Positions 26,949 to 35,405 of a stretch of 51,720 bases of DNA are shown here, piece by piece. Positions within the stretch are counted from its first letter, which is position 1. Each line of letters starts with the position of its first letter. The stretch is taken from positions 1 through 51,720 of the forward strand of contig JBGSKY010000304.1 of assembly GCA_041740995.1 (NCBI GenBank), given 5' to 3'. The notes below the pieces were generated by a model. The model made no database searches, was not told the DNA's origin, and saw nothing but the letters and a program-made list of their open reading frames with translations. A program made the translations under genes and the position numbers. This DNA is from JBGSKY01 sp041740995 (GTDB taxonomy: Bacteria > Planctomycetota > Planctomycetia > Pirellulales > Pirellulaceae).

Positions 26949-27563
26949 ATGCACGAAAAGAACGCGCCGATTTCCGATTGGTCGGAACTGATTGAGAAAG
27001 CCCGTCATGGTGATAATGACGCATTAGGACAGATCCTTAATCGCACGCAAAAATACCTCTATGTGATTGTCGATGCTGAATTGTCAATCAAGTTAAGATG
27101 CAAAGCCAGTACTTCGGACGTTGTTCAGCAAAGCATGTTGGAAACGTGTCAATCAATAAACGGCTTCGATGGCCGATCAGAAAAAGAGTTGATGCTTTGG
27201 GTGAAACGAATTGCGTTGAACAATATTATCGATTCGGTTAGACGTTACGAAACAGCTTCATCGCGAAGTGTCCATTGCGAATTCTCCTTAGAAGAATTGC
27301 CAACTGTCGCATCTCGGCAGCGTGGTTTAACAAATGAAGATCTCGATGATAAGCGGGAGCAAGATAGACTCCTGATGCGCGAGCTGGATAAATTGCCGAT
27401 TCGCCAGCGAAAGGTCATCGAAGCGCGACATCGTTTTGGTAAGGCTTATTCGCAAATATCCAGCGAAATGAACATTTCCGAAGCGGCGGTTCGGCAGCTT
27501 TGGTCGAGAGGATTAAAGTCGTTGCGAGAAGGTTTGCTGGCTCGCGATGGATTAAACGACTAA
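26949..27563 (+). CDS. ECF-like sigma factor paired with a Ser/Thr kinase
   Basis: 204 residues. Region 2: WSELIEKARHGDNDALGQIL ... STSDVVQQSMLETCQSINGFDG ... LMLWVKRIALNNIIDSVRRY. Region 4: LPIRQRKVIEARHRFGKAYSQISSEMNISEAAVRQLWSRGLKSLREGL. This sequence type (ASTSDVVQQS and NNIIDSVR) is the planctomycete group of ECF factors linked to Ser/Thr kinases. The downstream kinase starts 2 bp after the stop, so the pair is co-translated. I infer that kinase signalling replaces an anti-sigma factor. No anti-sigma gene is present. Confidence 0.9.
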   Translation: MHEKNAPISDWSELIEKARHGDNDALGQILNRTQKYLYVIVDAELSIKLRCKASTSDVVQQSMLETCQSINGFDGRSEKELMLWVKRIALNNIIDSVRRYETASSRSVHCEFSLEELPTVASRQRGLTNEDLDDKREQDRLLMRELDKLPIRQRKVIEARHRFGKAYSQISSEMNISEAAVRQLWSRGLKSLREGLLARDGLND

Positions 27564-27565
27564 TC

Positions 27566-29029
27566 ATGGCTGATGAACATGAGCAGTTGGAATCTGCTGA
27601 CGATAGATTGATTGCGCGTTTGGAGAGTCTTTGGCCAACAACTGTCGATCGAACACGAAAAACGGACGCATCGTCTGTAAAGCGGGTCGCACATTTTGAG
27701 CTGCAAAGACCACTCGGAAGTGGAACATTCGGAATCGTCTATCTTGCATTTGATACGCAGTTAAAGCGTCAAGTCGCGATCAAGTTACCACGTTTGGAGG
27801 TATTAATCGAAGCGGATAAGCGGAGCTATTTTGCAAACGAAGCATCGATCGCTGCAAAATTGAATCATCCGGGAATCGTTCCAATCTACGCGGCCCAGCT
27901 TGATGGCCCAGAACCATTCATCGTGTCAGCTTACTGTGGTGGTCTGAATCTCGCCCAATGGCTTCAGCGAGAATCCCAAAAAAACACCTGGAGAGCAAGC
28001 CTGGAACTGATGAGGCAAGTTGCCGATGCAGTTCAGTATGCTCATGAGCAAGGCGTGCTTCATCGCGATTTGAAACCAGCGAACGTCATGCTTGTCATAC
28101 GACGGTGTAGCCTGGGTAGCAGTCAAGAACAAGTCGATGCTCCGGAAGAGATTGTCGCGCAAGTGACAGATTTTGGGCTTGCTAGCGTTCTTGGCGATCG
28201 AGGCTTGGGCACGCGTTCAAGCCGCCTCGTCGGCACACCCATTTATATGTCACCGGAGTCCCTTACTTGTTCGGGAAAGGATGATTTAACGGCGGCCAGT
28301 GATGTGTATAGCATGGGCGTAATGCTATTTGAAATGCTGACCGGAAAATTGCCGATCGAAGGTGAGAGCTACGTAGAAATTCTTGACAATTTGCGGAGGC
28401 AATTGCCTTTTAGGGTAAGTCAACTACGTCCCAATTTGCCACCAGAATTGTCAATCGTCTGCGCAAAATGCCTTGAGAAAAATCCGGTCGATCGATATCG
28501 GTCGGCCAGCGAGCTTTCGAATGATCTTCAGCGTTGTCTCAGCGGCCAGACAATTACAACGCGGTTGCCCAGCGTGCTGCGCAGACTACAAATTTGGTCG
28601 GAACGACCCAAGAGAATTATCAATGCGGGCTGGTTTGCCATCATCTGGCAATCGATCGTCATTGCGTGGGCGACTTTAAGTCTGATGTTGCTGCCGACCC
28701 AAACTGCGATTTCGAAGTCGCAGTGGTTGTCGCTCGCGGGCGACCTTGTTTGGGGTGCATTCTTCAGCGTAGGTCCCGTCTTGCTGCTTGGTTGGTTTAC
28801 GGTACAGAAGCAACGTTGGGCAATTTATTCTGGTCTGATTCTTTCAATTGCCAAGTTTCCGTTTTTCGTACGCGCAATGTTCGAACGACCTTTGTATTTC
28901 GGAGGCTTCTATGAACAGGCCGGCTTGTTCTCTTTTATTGATCATTGCCTTTTTGTTTTTTGCTTGGCGATTCAAATATCGCTTTACGTTTGTGCGGCAA
29001 TTGCAATCAAGCGAATTACAAAGCTTTAA
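27566..29029 (+). CDS. Membrane Ser/Thr protein kinase partner of the ECF sigma factor
   Basis: 487 residues. The cytoplasmic kinase domain runs from about residue 43 to 315: glycine loop GSGTFGIVY (51-59), Lys in VAIK (73), catalytic HRDLKPAN (166-173), DFG (202-204) and SPE, all intact, so active catalysis is expected. After LSNDLQRCLSG there are about four hydrophobic segments (from IINAGWFAIIWQSIVIAWATLSL to the C-terminus), with no extracytoplasmic sensor domain, so signal sensing would lie in the membrane part. The start is the ATG at 27566, 2 bp after the sigma stop. The 3' end overlaps the convergent larB by 14 bp. Confidence 0.92.
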   Translation: MADEHEQLESADDRLIARLESLWPTTVDRTRKTDASSVKRVAHFELQRPLGSGTFGIVYLAFDTQLKRQVAIKLPRLEVLIEADKRSYFANEASIAAKLNHPGIVPIYAAQLDGPEPFIVSAYCGGLNLAQWLQRESQKNTWRASLELMRQVADAVQYAHEQGVLHRDLKPANVMLVIRRCSLGSSQEQVDAPEEIVAQVTDFGLASVLGDRGLGTRSSRLVGTPIYMSPESLTCSGKDDLTAASDVYSMGVMLFEMLTGKLPIEGESYVEILDNLRRQLPFRVSQLRPNLPPELSIVCAKCLEKNPVDRYRSASELSNDLQRCLSGQTITTRLPSVLRRLQIWSERPKRIINAGWFAIIWQSIVIAWATLSLMLLPTQTAISKSQWLSLAGDLVWGAFFSVGPVLLLGWFTVQKQRWAIYSGLILSIAKFPFFVRAMFERPLYFGGFYEQAGLFSFIDHCLFVFCLAIQISLYVCAAIAIKRITKL

Positions 29030-29834
29030 GGATGGGCCTTGCAATTAGGCCCGCTAAGTAACCGGCCTTAAAGCCCGCATCGATATTGACGACGCAGATA
29101 TTTGCTGAGCAGCTATTGATCATCGACAGCAACGCCGTCAGTCCCTGGAAGTTTGCACCGTAACCAACGCTGGTTGGTACTGCGATGACTGGTGTTTGAA
29201 CCAAGCCGCCAATTACGCTTGGCAAAGCGCCTTCCATGCCAGCAACGACAATGTTCACTGCCGCACTGCGAAGTGACTCAAGTTGTCCCAGCAATCGGTA
29301 CAGCCCGGCCACACCGACGTCTTCGATAAGACGGCTGCCAATTCCCATCCATGCCAAAGTCTCTCGCGTCTCGAGCGCCACCGGCAAGTCCGCTGTTCCG
29401 GCACAAACCACATTGACAATTTCAAGTGGTGAAGAGCTAACTTCGTCGGGCGAAAGTATCGATTGACGATTGCTGATTCGCATAATTCGCCCACGAGCGT
29501 CCCATCGCACGCAAGAAAAATGTTCGCCGACATATCTTGCGTGGTCCACACTGATCCGCGTAACAAGTACCTCGCCAGGTTCGGCGCCAACGAAGCTTTT
29601 TAGGATTCGATCGATTGCCGCTATCACTGCATCAACAGTCTTACCTTCTGCGTAAATTACTTCGGGAAAACCGCAACGACGCTGTCGATCAATATCGATA
29701 CGAACTCCGTGGCTGCTAATTTGATTTTCAGTCGACAGTATCCTTTCGGCCAGTTCCAAAGCCGAAAGTTGGCCAGATTGAAAATCAGAAATCGCCTTTT
29801 GGACCGATTCGTGGGGCAGGGCAGGGGTGGTCAT
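29016..29834 (-). CDS. larB: Nickel pincer cofactor biosynthesis protein LarB
   Basis: Carboxylates and hydrolyses nicotinic acid adenine dinucleotide to start the nickel-pincer nucleotide cofactor of lactate racemase and related enzymes. The N-terminal half has DIDRQRRCGFPEVIYAEGKT, the family signature. The C-terminal half is a PurE-like (AIR carboxylase) domain: CAGTADLPVALE, VAGMEGALPSVIGGLV and VPTSVGYGANFQGLTALLSMINSC. The 272-residue length fits LarB, not PurE (~165). The usual partners larC and larE, and any larA-type racemase, are not in the window. It overlaps the kinase gene by 14 bp at the 3' end and diverges from argG. Confidence 0.9.
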   Translation of the reverse strand: MTTPALPHESVQKAISDFQSGQLSALELAERILSTENQISSHGVRIDIDRQRRCGFPEVIYAEGKTVDAVIAAIDRILKSFVGAEPGEVLVTRISVDHARYVGEHFSCVRWDARGRIMRISNRQSILSPDEVSSSPLEIVNVVCAGTADLPVALETRETLAWMGIGSRLIEDVGVAGLYRLLGQLESLRSAAVNIVVAGMEGALPSVIGGLVQTPVIAVPTSVGYGANFQGLTALLSMINSCSANICVVNIDAGFKAGYLAGLIARPILKAL

Positions 29835-29943
29835 TGAAGTTTGACGATTTGCAGATAGGTTATGGACTGAAACAACAGGCTGTGGCTGCTCAATTCGGGC
29901 GGCTTTGCGTTCTTAACACTTCGATACAAAAGGTTCTTTGATT

Positions 29944-31158
29944 ATGACGGCATGTGTTTTGGCATACTCCGGCGGTTTAGACACTAGCGTTCTCATGCGT
30001 TGGTTGATCGACGACAAAGGATACGATGTGCATGCGGTCTATGTTGATCTTGGTCAGCCATGCGAAGATCGTCAAGCGATCATGGATAAGGCGAAAAAGT
30101 TAGGTGCGAAATCAGCAGAACTAGTCGACGCTCGCGAGGAACTCGTCAGCGATTTCGCCTTTCCAACGTTGATGTGGCAAGCAAAATATGAAGGGATTTA
30201 CTTGCTGGGGACTTCGATCGCGCGACCGCTGATTTCAAAAGTCTGTGTCGAAGTGGCTCGAAAAGTCGGGGCTTCAATCTACGTTCATGGTGCAACTGGG
30301 AAAGGAAACGATCAGTGTCGATTCGAATTAGCTGCCCAAGCCCTTGATCCTAACATCGAAGTTTTTGCACCCTGGCGCAACGCAGAGTTTCGAGCTGAAT
30401 TTCCCGGTCGGACCGAGATGATTGCCTATTGCGAAAAACATAATATTCCCGTCAAAGCGACGACGGCAAAGCCTTATAGCTCGGACGAAAACGTTCTGCA
30501 TATTAGCTACGAATCTGGCGTTCTAGAACAGCTCGATGTTTGCGGTGTCGACAGCGTCGATTTTGGTATGACAGTTTCGCCCGAACAAGCGCCCGAAAAA
30601 GGCGAAGAAGTGACTATTGATTTTGTCGCTGGAATGCCGACCGCATTGAACGGGAAAAAAGCAAGTCCGCTTGAAGTGGTAAGTCAATTAAATTTGATTG
30701 GTGGGCGTAACGGAGTGGGGCGGATAGATATCGTTGAAAATCGATTTGTCGGTATGAAGAGCAGAGGAGTATACGAAGCGCCCGGAATGACCTTGCTATA
30801 CTTCGCCGCTTTGCAGATTGAGCAATTGACTCTCGACCGTGATCTAATTCATCTTCGCGATCGAATAAGTCCTGAGGTGGCAGAAATGGTTTACTACGGT
30901 CATTGGTATTGTGCCAAGATGGATGCGTTGATGGCGTTCATTCGGGAAAGCCATAAATACATGAGCGGTACAATTACGCTTAAGCTTTATAAAGGCAACA
31001 TGGCAGTGATGTCGCGCGACAGCCAAAACAGTTTGTATTCTGAAGCGATTGCGACCATGGAAGGCGGCGGCGATTACGACCAAACCGATGCCCAGGGCTT
31101 TCTCAGAATCCAGTCTTTGCCAGTTCGAGTCCAGGCCAGAAGTCGATCGCGTTTGTAG
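29944..31158 (+). CDS. argG: Argininosuccinate synthase
   Basis: Joins citrulline and aspartate with ATP, the penultimate arginine step. The N-terminus VLAYSGGLDTSVLMRWL is the PP-loop, HGATGKGNDQCRFELA the second signature, and SSDENVLHISYESGVLE and GGRNGVGRIDIVENRFVGMKSRGVYEAPG the later ones. The 404 residues are normal. I use the ATG at 29944 (AAAAGG about 10 bases upstream); the TTG two codons earlier is closer than usual. It is divergent from larB; promoters share the 110-bp gap. Confidence 0.96.
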   Translation: MTACVLAYSGGLDTSVLMRWLIDDKGYDVHAVYVDLGQPCEDRQAIMDKAKKLGAKSAELVDAREELVSDFAFPTLMWQAKYEGIYLLGTSIARPLISKVCVEVARKVGASIYVHGATGKGNDQCRFELAAQALDPNIEVFAPWRNAEFRAEFPGRTEMIAYCEKHNIPVKATTAKPYSSDENVLHISYESGVLEQLDVCGVDSVDFGMTVSPEQAPEKGEEVTIDFVAGMPTALNGKKASPLEVVSQLNLIGGRNGVGRIDIVENRFVGMKSRGVYEAPGMTLLYFAALQIEQLTLDRDLIHLRDRISPEVAEMVYYGHWYCAKMDALMAFIRESHKYMSGTITLKLYKGNMAVMSRDSQNSLYSEAIATMEGGGDYDQTDAQGFLRIQSLPVRVQARSRSRL

Positions 31159-31498
31159 TCATCCGATCAAGATCTTCAGACGTATTCGGCCAAACAGCGT
31201 TACCGAACAAAAGCTTCGCAAGGAAGCGAAGCAATGATAAAAAGGCGACCGAGCGCCGCTCGAAGAAACACAATCTGGGCGAGACTGATCGCAATTGGTC
31301 TTGAGAAAGGCCCAGGAAAGGTAATCGAAAAAGGTGGCTTGGCTGGGAAATTCCAAGTGCTTCAGCAATTAGTCGATGGACTGTTTGAATCGCTGGAGCA
31401 TTTAGCCGCCAAATCAATTTCTTGACATAATTAAAAAATTCAAGAATTGCAAAATAAGCTTGCTAGCAGGAAGCCTTAATCGGCGTCGCTGAGATTGA
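31159..31498. other. Convergent spacer after argG with one small hairpin
   Basis: 340 bp between argG and the converging DUF1559 gene. GCTTCGC (31213-31219) pairs with GCGAAGC (31226-31232) around a 6-base loop, 55 bases after the argG stop, without a U-tract. An open frame at 31234-31425 (63 codons, Arg- and Lys-rich) has no family match or ribosome site. TTGACA at 31422 has no -10 at the right distance. Confidence 0.4.
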
Positions 31499-32461
31499 TT
31501 ATTGAGGTGATTTGCGAAGCTGTTCGGACCAACGTTTTAAACTAAATTCTTCTTCTGAAACATACTCGTCGCCACTCGGCGTCGCGAGCGCATGTATCCG
31601 GTTGTTCGTGGTACTCAAGGGAATCAGCAAGTGCGTCTCAGCTACTGATTCCGCGATAGCGAAATCGTCGCGACCACTTCCAAGGTCGCTGCCAGCTAAC
31701 CGGCCGACTCCTGTCGAACCGGTCAAATTAATGTCTCCCGGCGAAGTCCAAGTGTTCGTATTGCGAAGGCCTTCGGTAACCAGAATTGTGAATTCTCGGT
31801 TGTCAACAACATCGTCAATTCCAAGTGGCCCACTTGCAGGGAAAAGAGTCCCTGGGCCACACAACAATGCGATTGCGGTTTCGCTGGAAGAGATAAATTG
31901 CGAACCTCCAAAAGTCTGATATTCGCGAGGCATCGATTGAGCAATATAGATATTTTCGGAGCTGTCCCAAGACTCTGCTAAATTGAATTGTTCATACAGT
32001 GATTCATATCCCAAATGCGGAAGTATCAAAACACGCCAACTGTAGAGAGGAACGCCATTGGCATCTCGAACCATTGGGGTAGGGTAGGTGCCATGTTTTT
32101 TTGCATAGCTGTTCAACGCTTTCGCGACGAGTTGCATGTTTGTCATGCTTCGGTATGCGTCGCGGCGCAGTTTGATGATCCGCAATTCTGGGAGGAGGAA
32201 TGTCATCCCAGCGAATCCAATCAACGCAATAAAAGTGGTTGCAAAAAGCAGTACGCCAATTTTTGCTGCGGTCGCAGCTAATGCTCGTTTTCTACGTTGC
32301 TCAACTAATAATTTGGCCGACTGAGTTTCGCTTTCACTGCTCATTCGGCCCGGCATTACAATTGGTTTACTGCACTCGGCGCAGCGCCCGGTCTGTCCAC
32401 GATATTCTTCGTCGACTAAGAATTTTGCATGACAGTGTGGGCAGACAAAAGAAAATGCCAT
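31499..32461 (-). CDS. DUF1559-type protein with N-terminal zinc ribbon and TM anchor
   Basis: 320 residues. Starts with a four-Cys zinc ribbon, CPHC and CAEC separated by 18 residues (residues 8-33), typical of planctomycete proteins. A Lys/Arg-rich helix and one membrane segment (IGVLLFATTFIALIGFAGMTFLLP) follow, then a DUF1559-like (SBP_bac_10) domain: RRDAYRSMTNMQLVAKALNSYAKKHGTYPTP, SWRVLILPHLGYESLYEQFN and a TILVTEG strand. Family members normally begin with a type IV-prepilin-like GFTLVELLVVIAIIG leader; that leader is replaced here, while the helix after it is kept. Function of DUF1559 proteins is unknown. Convergent with argG; 123 bp from the divergent dtd. Confidence 0.85.
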   Translation of the reverse strand: MAFSFVCPHCHAKFLVDEEYRGQTGRCAECSKPIVMPGRMSSESETQSAKLLVEQRRKRALAATAAKIGVLLFATTFIALIGFAGMTFLLPELRIIKLRRDAYRSMTNMQLVAKALNSYAKKHGTYPTPMVRDANGVPLYSWRVLILPHLGYESLYEQFNLAESWDSSENIYIAQSMPREYQTFGGSQFISSSETAIALLCGPGTLFPASGPLGIDDVVDNREFTILVTEGLRNTNTWTSPGDINLTGSTGVGRLAGSDLGSGRDDFAIAESVAETHLLIPLSTTNNRIHALATPSGDEYVSEEEFSLKRWSEQLRKSPQ

Positions 32462-32583
32462 AGGTGAAAATTCGAAAATAAGCGTTACTGAATCGCTAGG
32501 CAGCAGTTCAGTCTTCCGAGATGATAAGCCTTTGAGTTGGTCGTTTCAGATTTGTCATTCTAGTAAATTGATTTAACGAACTA

Positions 32584-33027
32584 ATGCGTGCCATTGTACA
32601 ACGCGTTCTAACTGCGAAGGTCGAAGTTGAAAAACAAATTGTTGGTCAGATCGAACGTGGCTGGCTCGTTTTCTTAGGGGTAGGGCAGGGTGACGAATCA
32701 TCTGATCTCGACTATATCGTCGATCGAATCGTCAAACTAAGAGCCTTCTCAGACGTTGAGGGGAAAATGAATCTATCGATCGACCAAATCGATGGTTCGC
32801 TTCTGATTGTCAGTCAGTTTACTTTGTACGGTGATTGCTCAAGCCGCCGACCAGGTTTCAAGCAAGCGTCGCATCCTGACATAGCTCGCCAATTTTACGA
32901 ATTGGCGTGTGGGCAATTTCGGACCCACGGATTGACCGTAGCTACGGGTGTTTTTGGCGCTGACATGCAGGTCACGCTGACCAACGATGGGCCGGTAACT
33001 TTTTGGCTTGATAGTCGGACACGCTAA
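32584..33027 (+). CDS. dtd: D-aminoacyl-tRNA deacylase
   Basis: Removes D-amino acids (and achiral glycine from tRNA-Ala) from mischarged tRNAs in translation quality control. The MRAIVQRV start, SQFTLYGD motif and the C-terminal TNDGPVTFWLDS motif are all in the 147-residue protein, the usual length of DTD1. The catalytic Thr lies in the NDGPVT motif. Standalone; its stop overlaps the stop of the convergent membrane gene by 4 bp. Confidence 0.95.
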   Translation: MRAIVQRVLTAKVEVEKQIVGQIERGWLVFLGVGQGDESSDLDYIVDRIVKLRAFSDVEGKMNLSIDQIDGSLLIVSQFTLYGDCSSRRPGFKQASHPDIARQFYELACGQFRTHGLTVATGVFGADMQVTLTNDGPVTFWLDSRTR

Positions 33028-33791
33028 CGCTGCAATGTTTCGCCAAAGGGCTGGTCCGGCGAAGCAAGACTCGATTCTGAGACCGGCTCTTCAGGCCAGA
33101 AACTCCGGATTAACTGCCAAGCGGTGTGGGGAACGTCGCTGTGTTCGGCTTCGAATTTTGACATGTAACCCTGATCCTTATAAATCAATAAGCCAAGCAC
33201 TATAACCAAGCCATAGCTGGTCGCATTGGCAAGTCCGTTTGAACCCCAGAATTTTAATGCAGAACCAAAACTGCTTTTGAAAACGTAGCCACCTTTTTTG
33301 TAGTCGACTGACCATATTTCATCCAAGATTAGGTGAGAGACAAAGCCTAGAACTACAGCCAATGTCTTAAACATTCGGACCGACATGTCCTCGCAAGAAC
33401 AAACCAAAAAAGCAAACATTCCACAACATACCGCTGCTGGAATGCTGTGCCACATTCCGCGGTGCACTGTGTAGCGTCGGAAAATTTCAGCCATTCCAAA
33501 TCGTATCAGCAAGTAGATCGCTCCGGCAATCAACACCATCATTTCGTGCGTGCATCCGATTCGATGCAAGCGATCGACCATCAACATAGGCACAAACGCT
33601 GAAGCAAAACCGACGGCCTCACGAAGCGGAATTCCCGAGTCGCTATCCAAATCGGGGAGCATTCCCGAAACGCTGCACAGCCCGCCGGCAATGACGCATG
33701 TCTCCCAGGGGATTCCCCATTTTAATCCAGCCACCGAATAGATAACGCCGGCTGCGGTACTGACCGAAATGTGGGTGCGAAAGTTTGCCAT
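33024..33791 (-). CDS. YdjM-like (DUF457) metal-dependent membrane hydrolase
   Basis: 255 residues, with about five or six membrane segments and conserved motifs of the YdjM family: FRTHISVSTAAGVIYS, LPDLDSDSGIPLRE (acidic metal-binding stretch), HRGMWHSIPAAV and SHLILDEIWSVDY. Family members are putative metal-dependent hydrolases of the inner membrane; in E. coli ydjM is under SOS (LexA) control. No LexA box is recognised upstream here. The tail, with Asp/Glu/Ser, is poorly conserved. The substrate is unknown. The 3' end overlaps dtd by 4 bp. Confidence 0.82.
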   Translation of the reverse strand: MANFRTHISVSTAAGVIYSVAGLKWGIPWETCVIAGGLCSVSGMLPDLDSDSGIPLREAVGFASAFVPMLMVDRLHRIGCTHEMMVLIAGAIYLLIRFGMAEIFRRYTVHRGMWHSIPAAVCCGMFAFLVCSCEDMSVRMFKTLAVVLGFVSHLILDEIWSVDYKKGGYVFKSSFGSALKFWGSNGLANATSYGLVIVLGLLIYKDQGYMSKFEAEHSDVPHTAWQLIRSFWPEEPVSESSLASPDQPFGETLQR

Positions 33792-34103
33792 AATTCTTAG
33801 ATTGCTAGCAGAGCATTCAGAAAAGATTCCGGCTGATTGCGCGTAATCAAACTTTGAATCACATTAGCAAATTGAAGCATCCGCAAACAAGCCGGAATCG
33901 CCGCCCTGCTTTACTCTTTCCAGCGCGGAACACAAGCTAGCGGAATTGCTCTGGGACTCAAGGATAAGGTTTCCTTATAGTGCGTTTAGAACCTATCCGA
34001 AAAGGGGGCTGACCCTCTCCGTTCTTCCAAAGGATCAGCCCCCTTTTCGGATAGGCTCTTAGTTCATGAAATTTTATAACGCAGCTTTTAAGTGATCGGT
34101 CCA
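33792..34103. other. Spacer between YdjM-like gene and cvpA, holding a large palindrome
   Basis: 312 bp between divergent genes. No open frame is convincing. The main content is the 21-bp perfect inverted repeat at 33992-34055, described separately. The remainder shows no promoter pair I can defend, although it must hold promoters for both genes. Confidence 0.45.
33988..34059. repeat. Long perfect inverted repeat (possible dispersed palindrome)
   Basis: Arm CCTATCCGAAAAGGGGGCTG + A (33992-34012) pairs with its exact complement at 34035-34055 without mismatch for 21 bp. One mismatch, then CC/GG, extend it inwards and AGA/TCT extends it outwards beyond one mismatch. The central loop is 16 bases, pyrimidine-rich (TCTCCGTTCTTCCAAA). 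The arms contain A4G5C, so the palindrome is both A-rich and G-rich. It lies between two divergent genes and is not followed by a U-tract, so it is not an ordinary terminator. It could be a dispersed palindromic (REP/MITE-like) repeat or a structured RNA. Only one copy is in the window. Confidence 0.85.
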
Positions 34104-35087
34104 ATGCAAGCTTACGACATCATCATGCTGGTTGTTCTTGGAGCAGCAACCTTGTTCGGAATGATCAAAGGTTTTGCCTGGCAAGTTGCTTCGCTTGCCT
34201 CGATCGTCATGAGCTACGTCGTCGCTTATAAATTTCGTGACGTGTTGGCAGCCAAGATTCAAGCCGAGGCTCCTTGGAATTTGTTTCTCGCTATGCTGCT
34301 GCTCTACGCGGGAACATCTTTTGTCATTTGGTTTGGATTTCGCATGGTTAGCACATCGATCGATCGAGTGCGATTGCGAGATTTTGATCGCCAGATGGGC
34401 GCTCTTTTTGGACTGGGCAAAGGATTGATCTATTGCCTATTAATCACGATGTTCGCCATCACACTGCTCGGTGCTCGTCAGCAGCAAGCAATCGTGGAAT
34501 CGAGAAGCGGTCGATTCATTAGCTCGATGTTGGCCGGAGCGAATGGCATCATGCTGCCAAAAGAAATCGAAGCGATCGTTCGACCGCATTTGGATCGCGT
34601 TAAGGAAAGACTTGCAAATGGAGCTAATGCGACACCGACCAATCAAAATCAGTCGAACAGCGGCTTTCCGTCCACCGGTCCGTCGTCGGATATCAGCTCG
34701 CAATTGAATCAACTTGGGAATGCTTGGGCGAACGGGCAGGGGGGCCAGAATGGCTTTCCGGACTTAAGCCAAATACCGACTGGATTGCCAACCTCTCAAT
34801 CGCAGCCATCAGCAGGCGCGGTCGGCAACGCGCTCAACGCTGCACGAGACATCCTTGGCTGGTCGACCCAAAACAACGCGAGCAGTCCAAGCGGGCAGGG
34901 CGGTTGGCCACAACCCGGAGCAACCCCCCTTCCACAACAGAACGGATTTCCAGACACTTTGCAGCCGCAGCAAAATTTTCCCCCGCTGAACTCTGCGCCA
35001 ATTCAACCCGGCTATCAAACACCCAATTACGGTGCGCCGAATTATGGCCAGCAACCGTCCTCATTTGGCGAGATTTTGCCTTACTGA
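34104..35087 (+). CDS. CvpA family membrane protein with long disordered tail
   Basis: 327 residues. The N-terminal ~140 residues form the CvpA domain: four membrane segments with YDIIMLVVLGAATLFGMIKGFAWQVA and the DRQMGALFGLGKGLIYCLLI motif. In E. coli, CvpA is needed for colicin V production and envelope stress tolerance. The C-terminal ~170 residues are low-complexity, rich in Gln, Asn, Pro, Ser and Gly (e.g. NAWANGQGGQNGFPDL), predicted disordered and atypical for CvpA. The ATG at 34104 is preferred, although GTG at 34092 is open; neither has a clear ribosome site. Confidence 0.83.
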   Translation: MQAYDIIMLVVLGAATLFGMIKGFAWQVASLASIVMSYVVAYKFRDVLAAKIQAEAPWNLFLAMLLLYAGTSFVIWFGFRMVSTSIDRVRLRDFDRQMGALFGLGKGLIYCLLITMFAITLLGARQQQAIVESRSGRFISSMLAGANGIMLPKEIEAIVRPHLDRVKERLANGANATPTNQNQSNSGFPSTGPSSDISSQLNQLGNAWANGQGGQNGFPDLSQIPTGLPTSQSQPSAGAVGNALNAARDILGWSTQNNASSPSGQGGWPQPGATPLPQQNGFPDTLQPQQNFPPLNSAPIQPGYQTPNYGAPNYGQQPSSFGEILPY

Positions 35088-35405
35088 GCGTGGCGGTTGT
35101 TTTGAACTTTGCTTGTCGCATACAACGTTTCACAACGCCAGTTAAGCAGTCAATTTAGAGATCGTGTTTCGCTTCGATTATCGGGCCGAGAAAGTGCAAC
35201 GATTTACCCGCAGGGCAGAATTGACGAAAATCAGAAATCTACGATTCCCCAGGGCTTTTTAGCTAGCAAACCGAACATAAGAAACATTATCGGACGTTGT
35301 TCTGGCGGTTTTGTTGCCCTTGTTGAGCTGCTTTGGTCGCGATCGCAAGCCTGATTTTACAATCGATAGCGGCAATCCTTGAGCTGGTCGATGTCTGTCG
35401 GACGT
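35088..35405. other. Convergent spacer between cvpA and accA
   Basis: 318 bp lying after the stops of two convergent genes. No open frame with a signal peptide or motif, no perfect hairpin with U-tract and no repeat stands out. If terminators exist they are not of the classic stem-plus-U type. Confidence 0.4.

Noticed and set aside
29016..29834. larB as purE (AIR carboxylase)
   Set aside because: The PurE-like domain is preceded by the LarB-specific N-terminal domain and the length (272) is too long for PurE; purD at 25053 is coincidental.
31234..31425. 63-codon basic open frame in the argG spacer
   Set aside because: No ribosome site, no motif and composition like non-coding sequence.
31422..31427. 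TTGACA as promoter for a plus-strand gene
   Set aside because: No -10 element at 16-18 bases and no downstream plus-strand gene before 32584.
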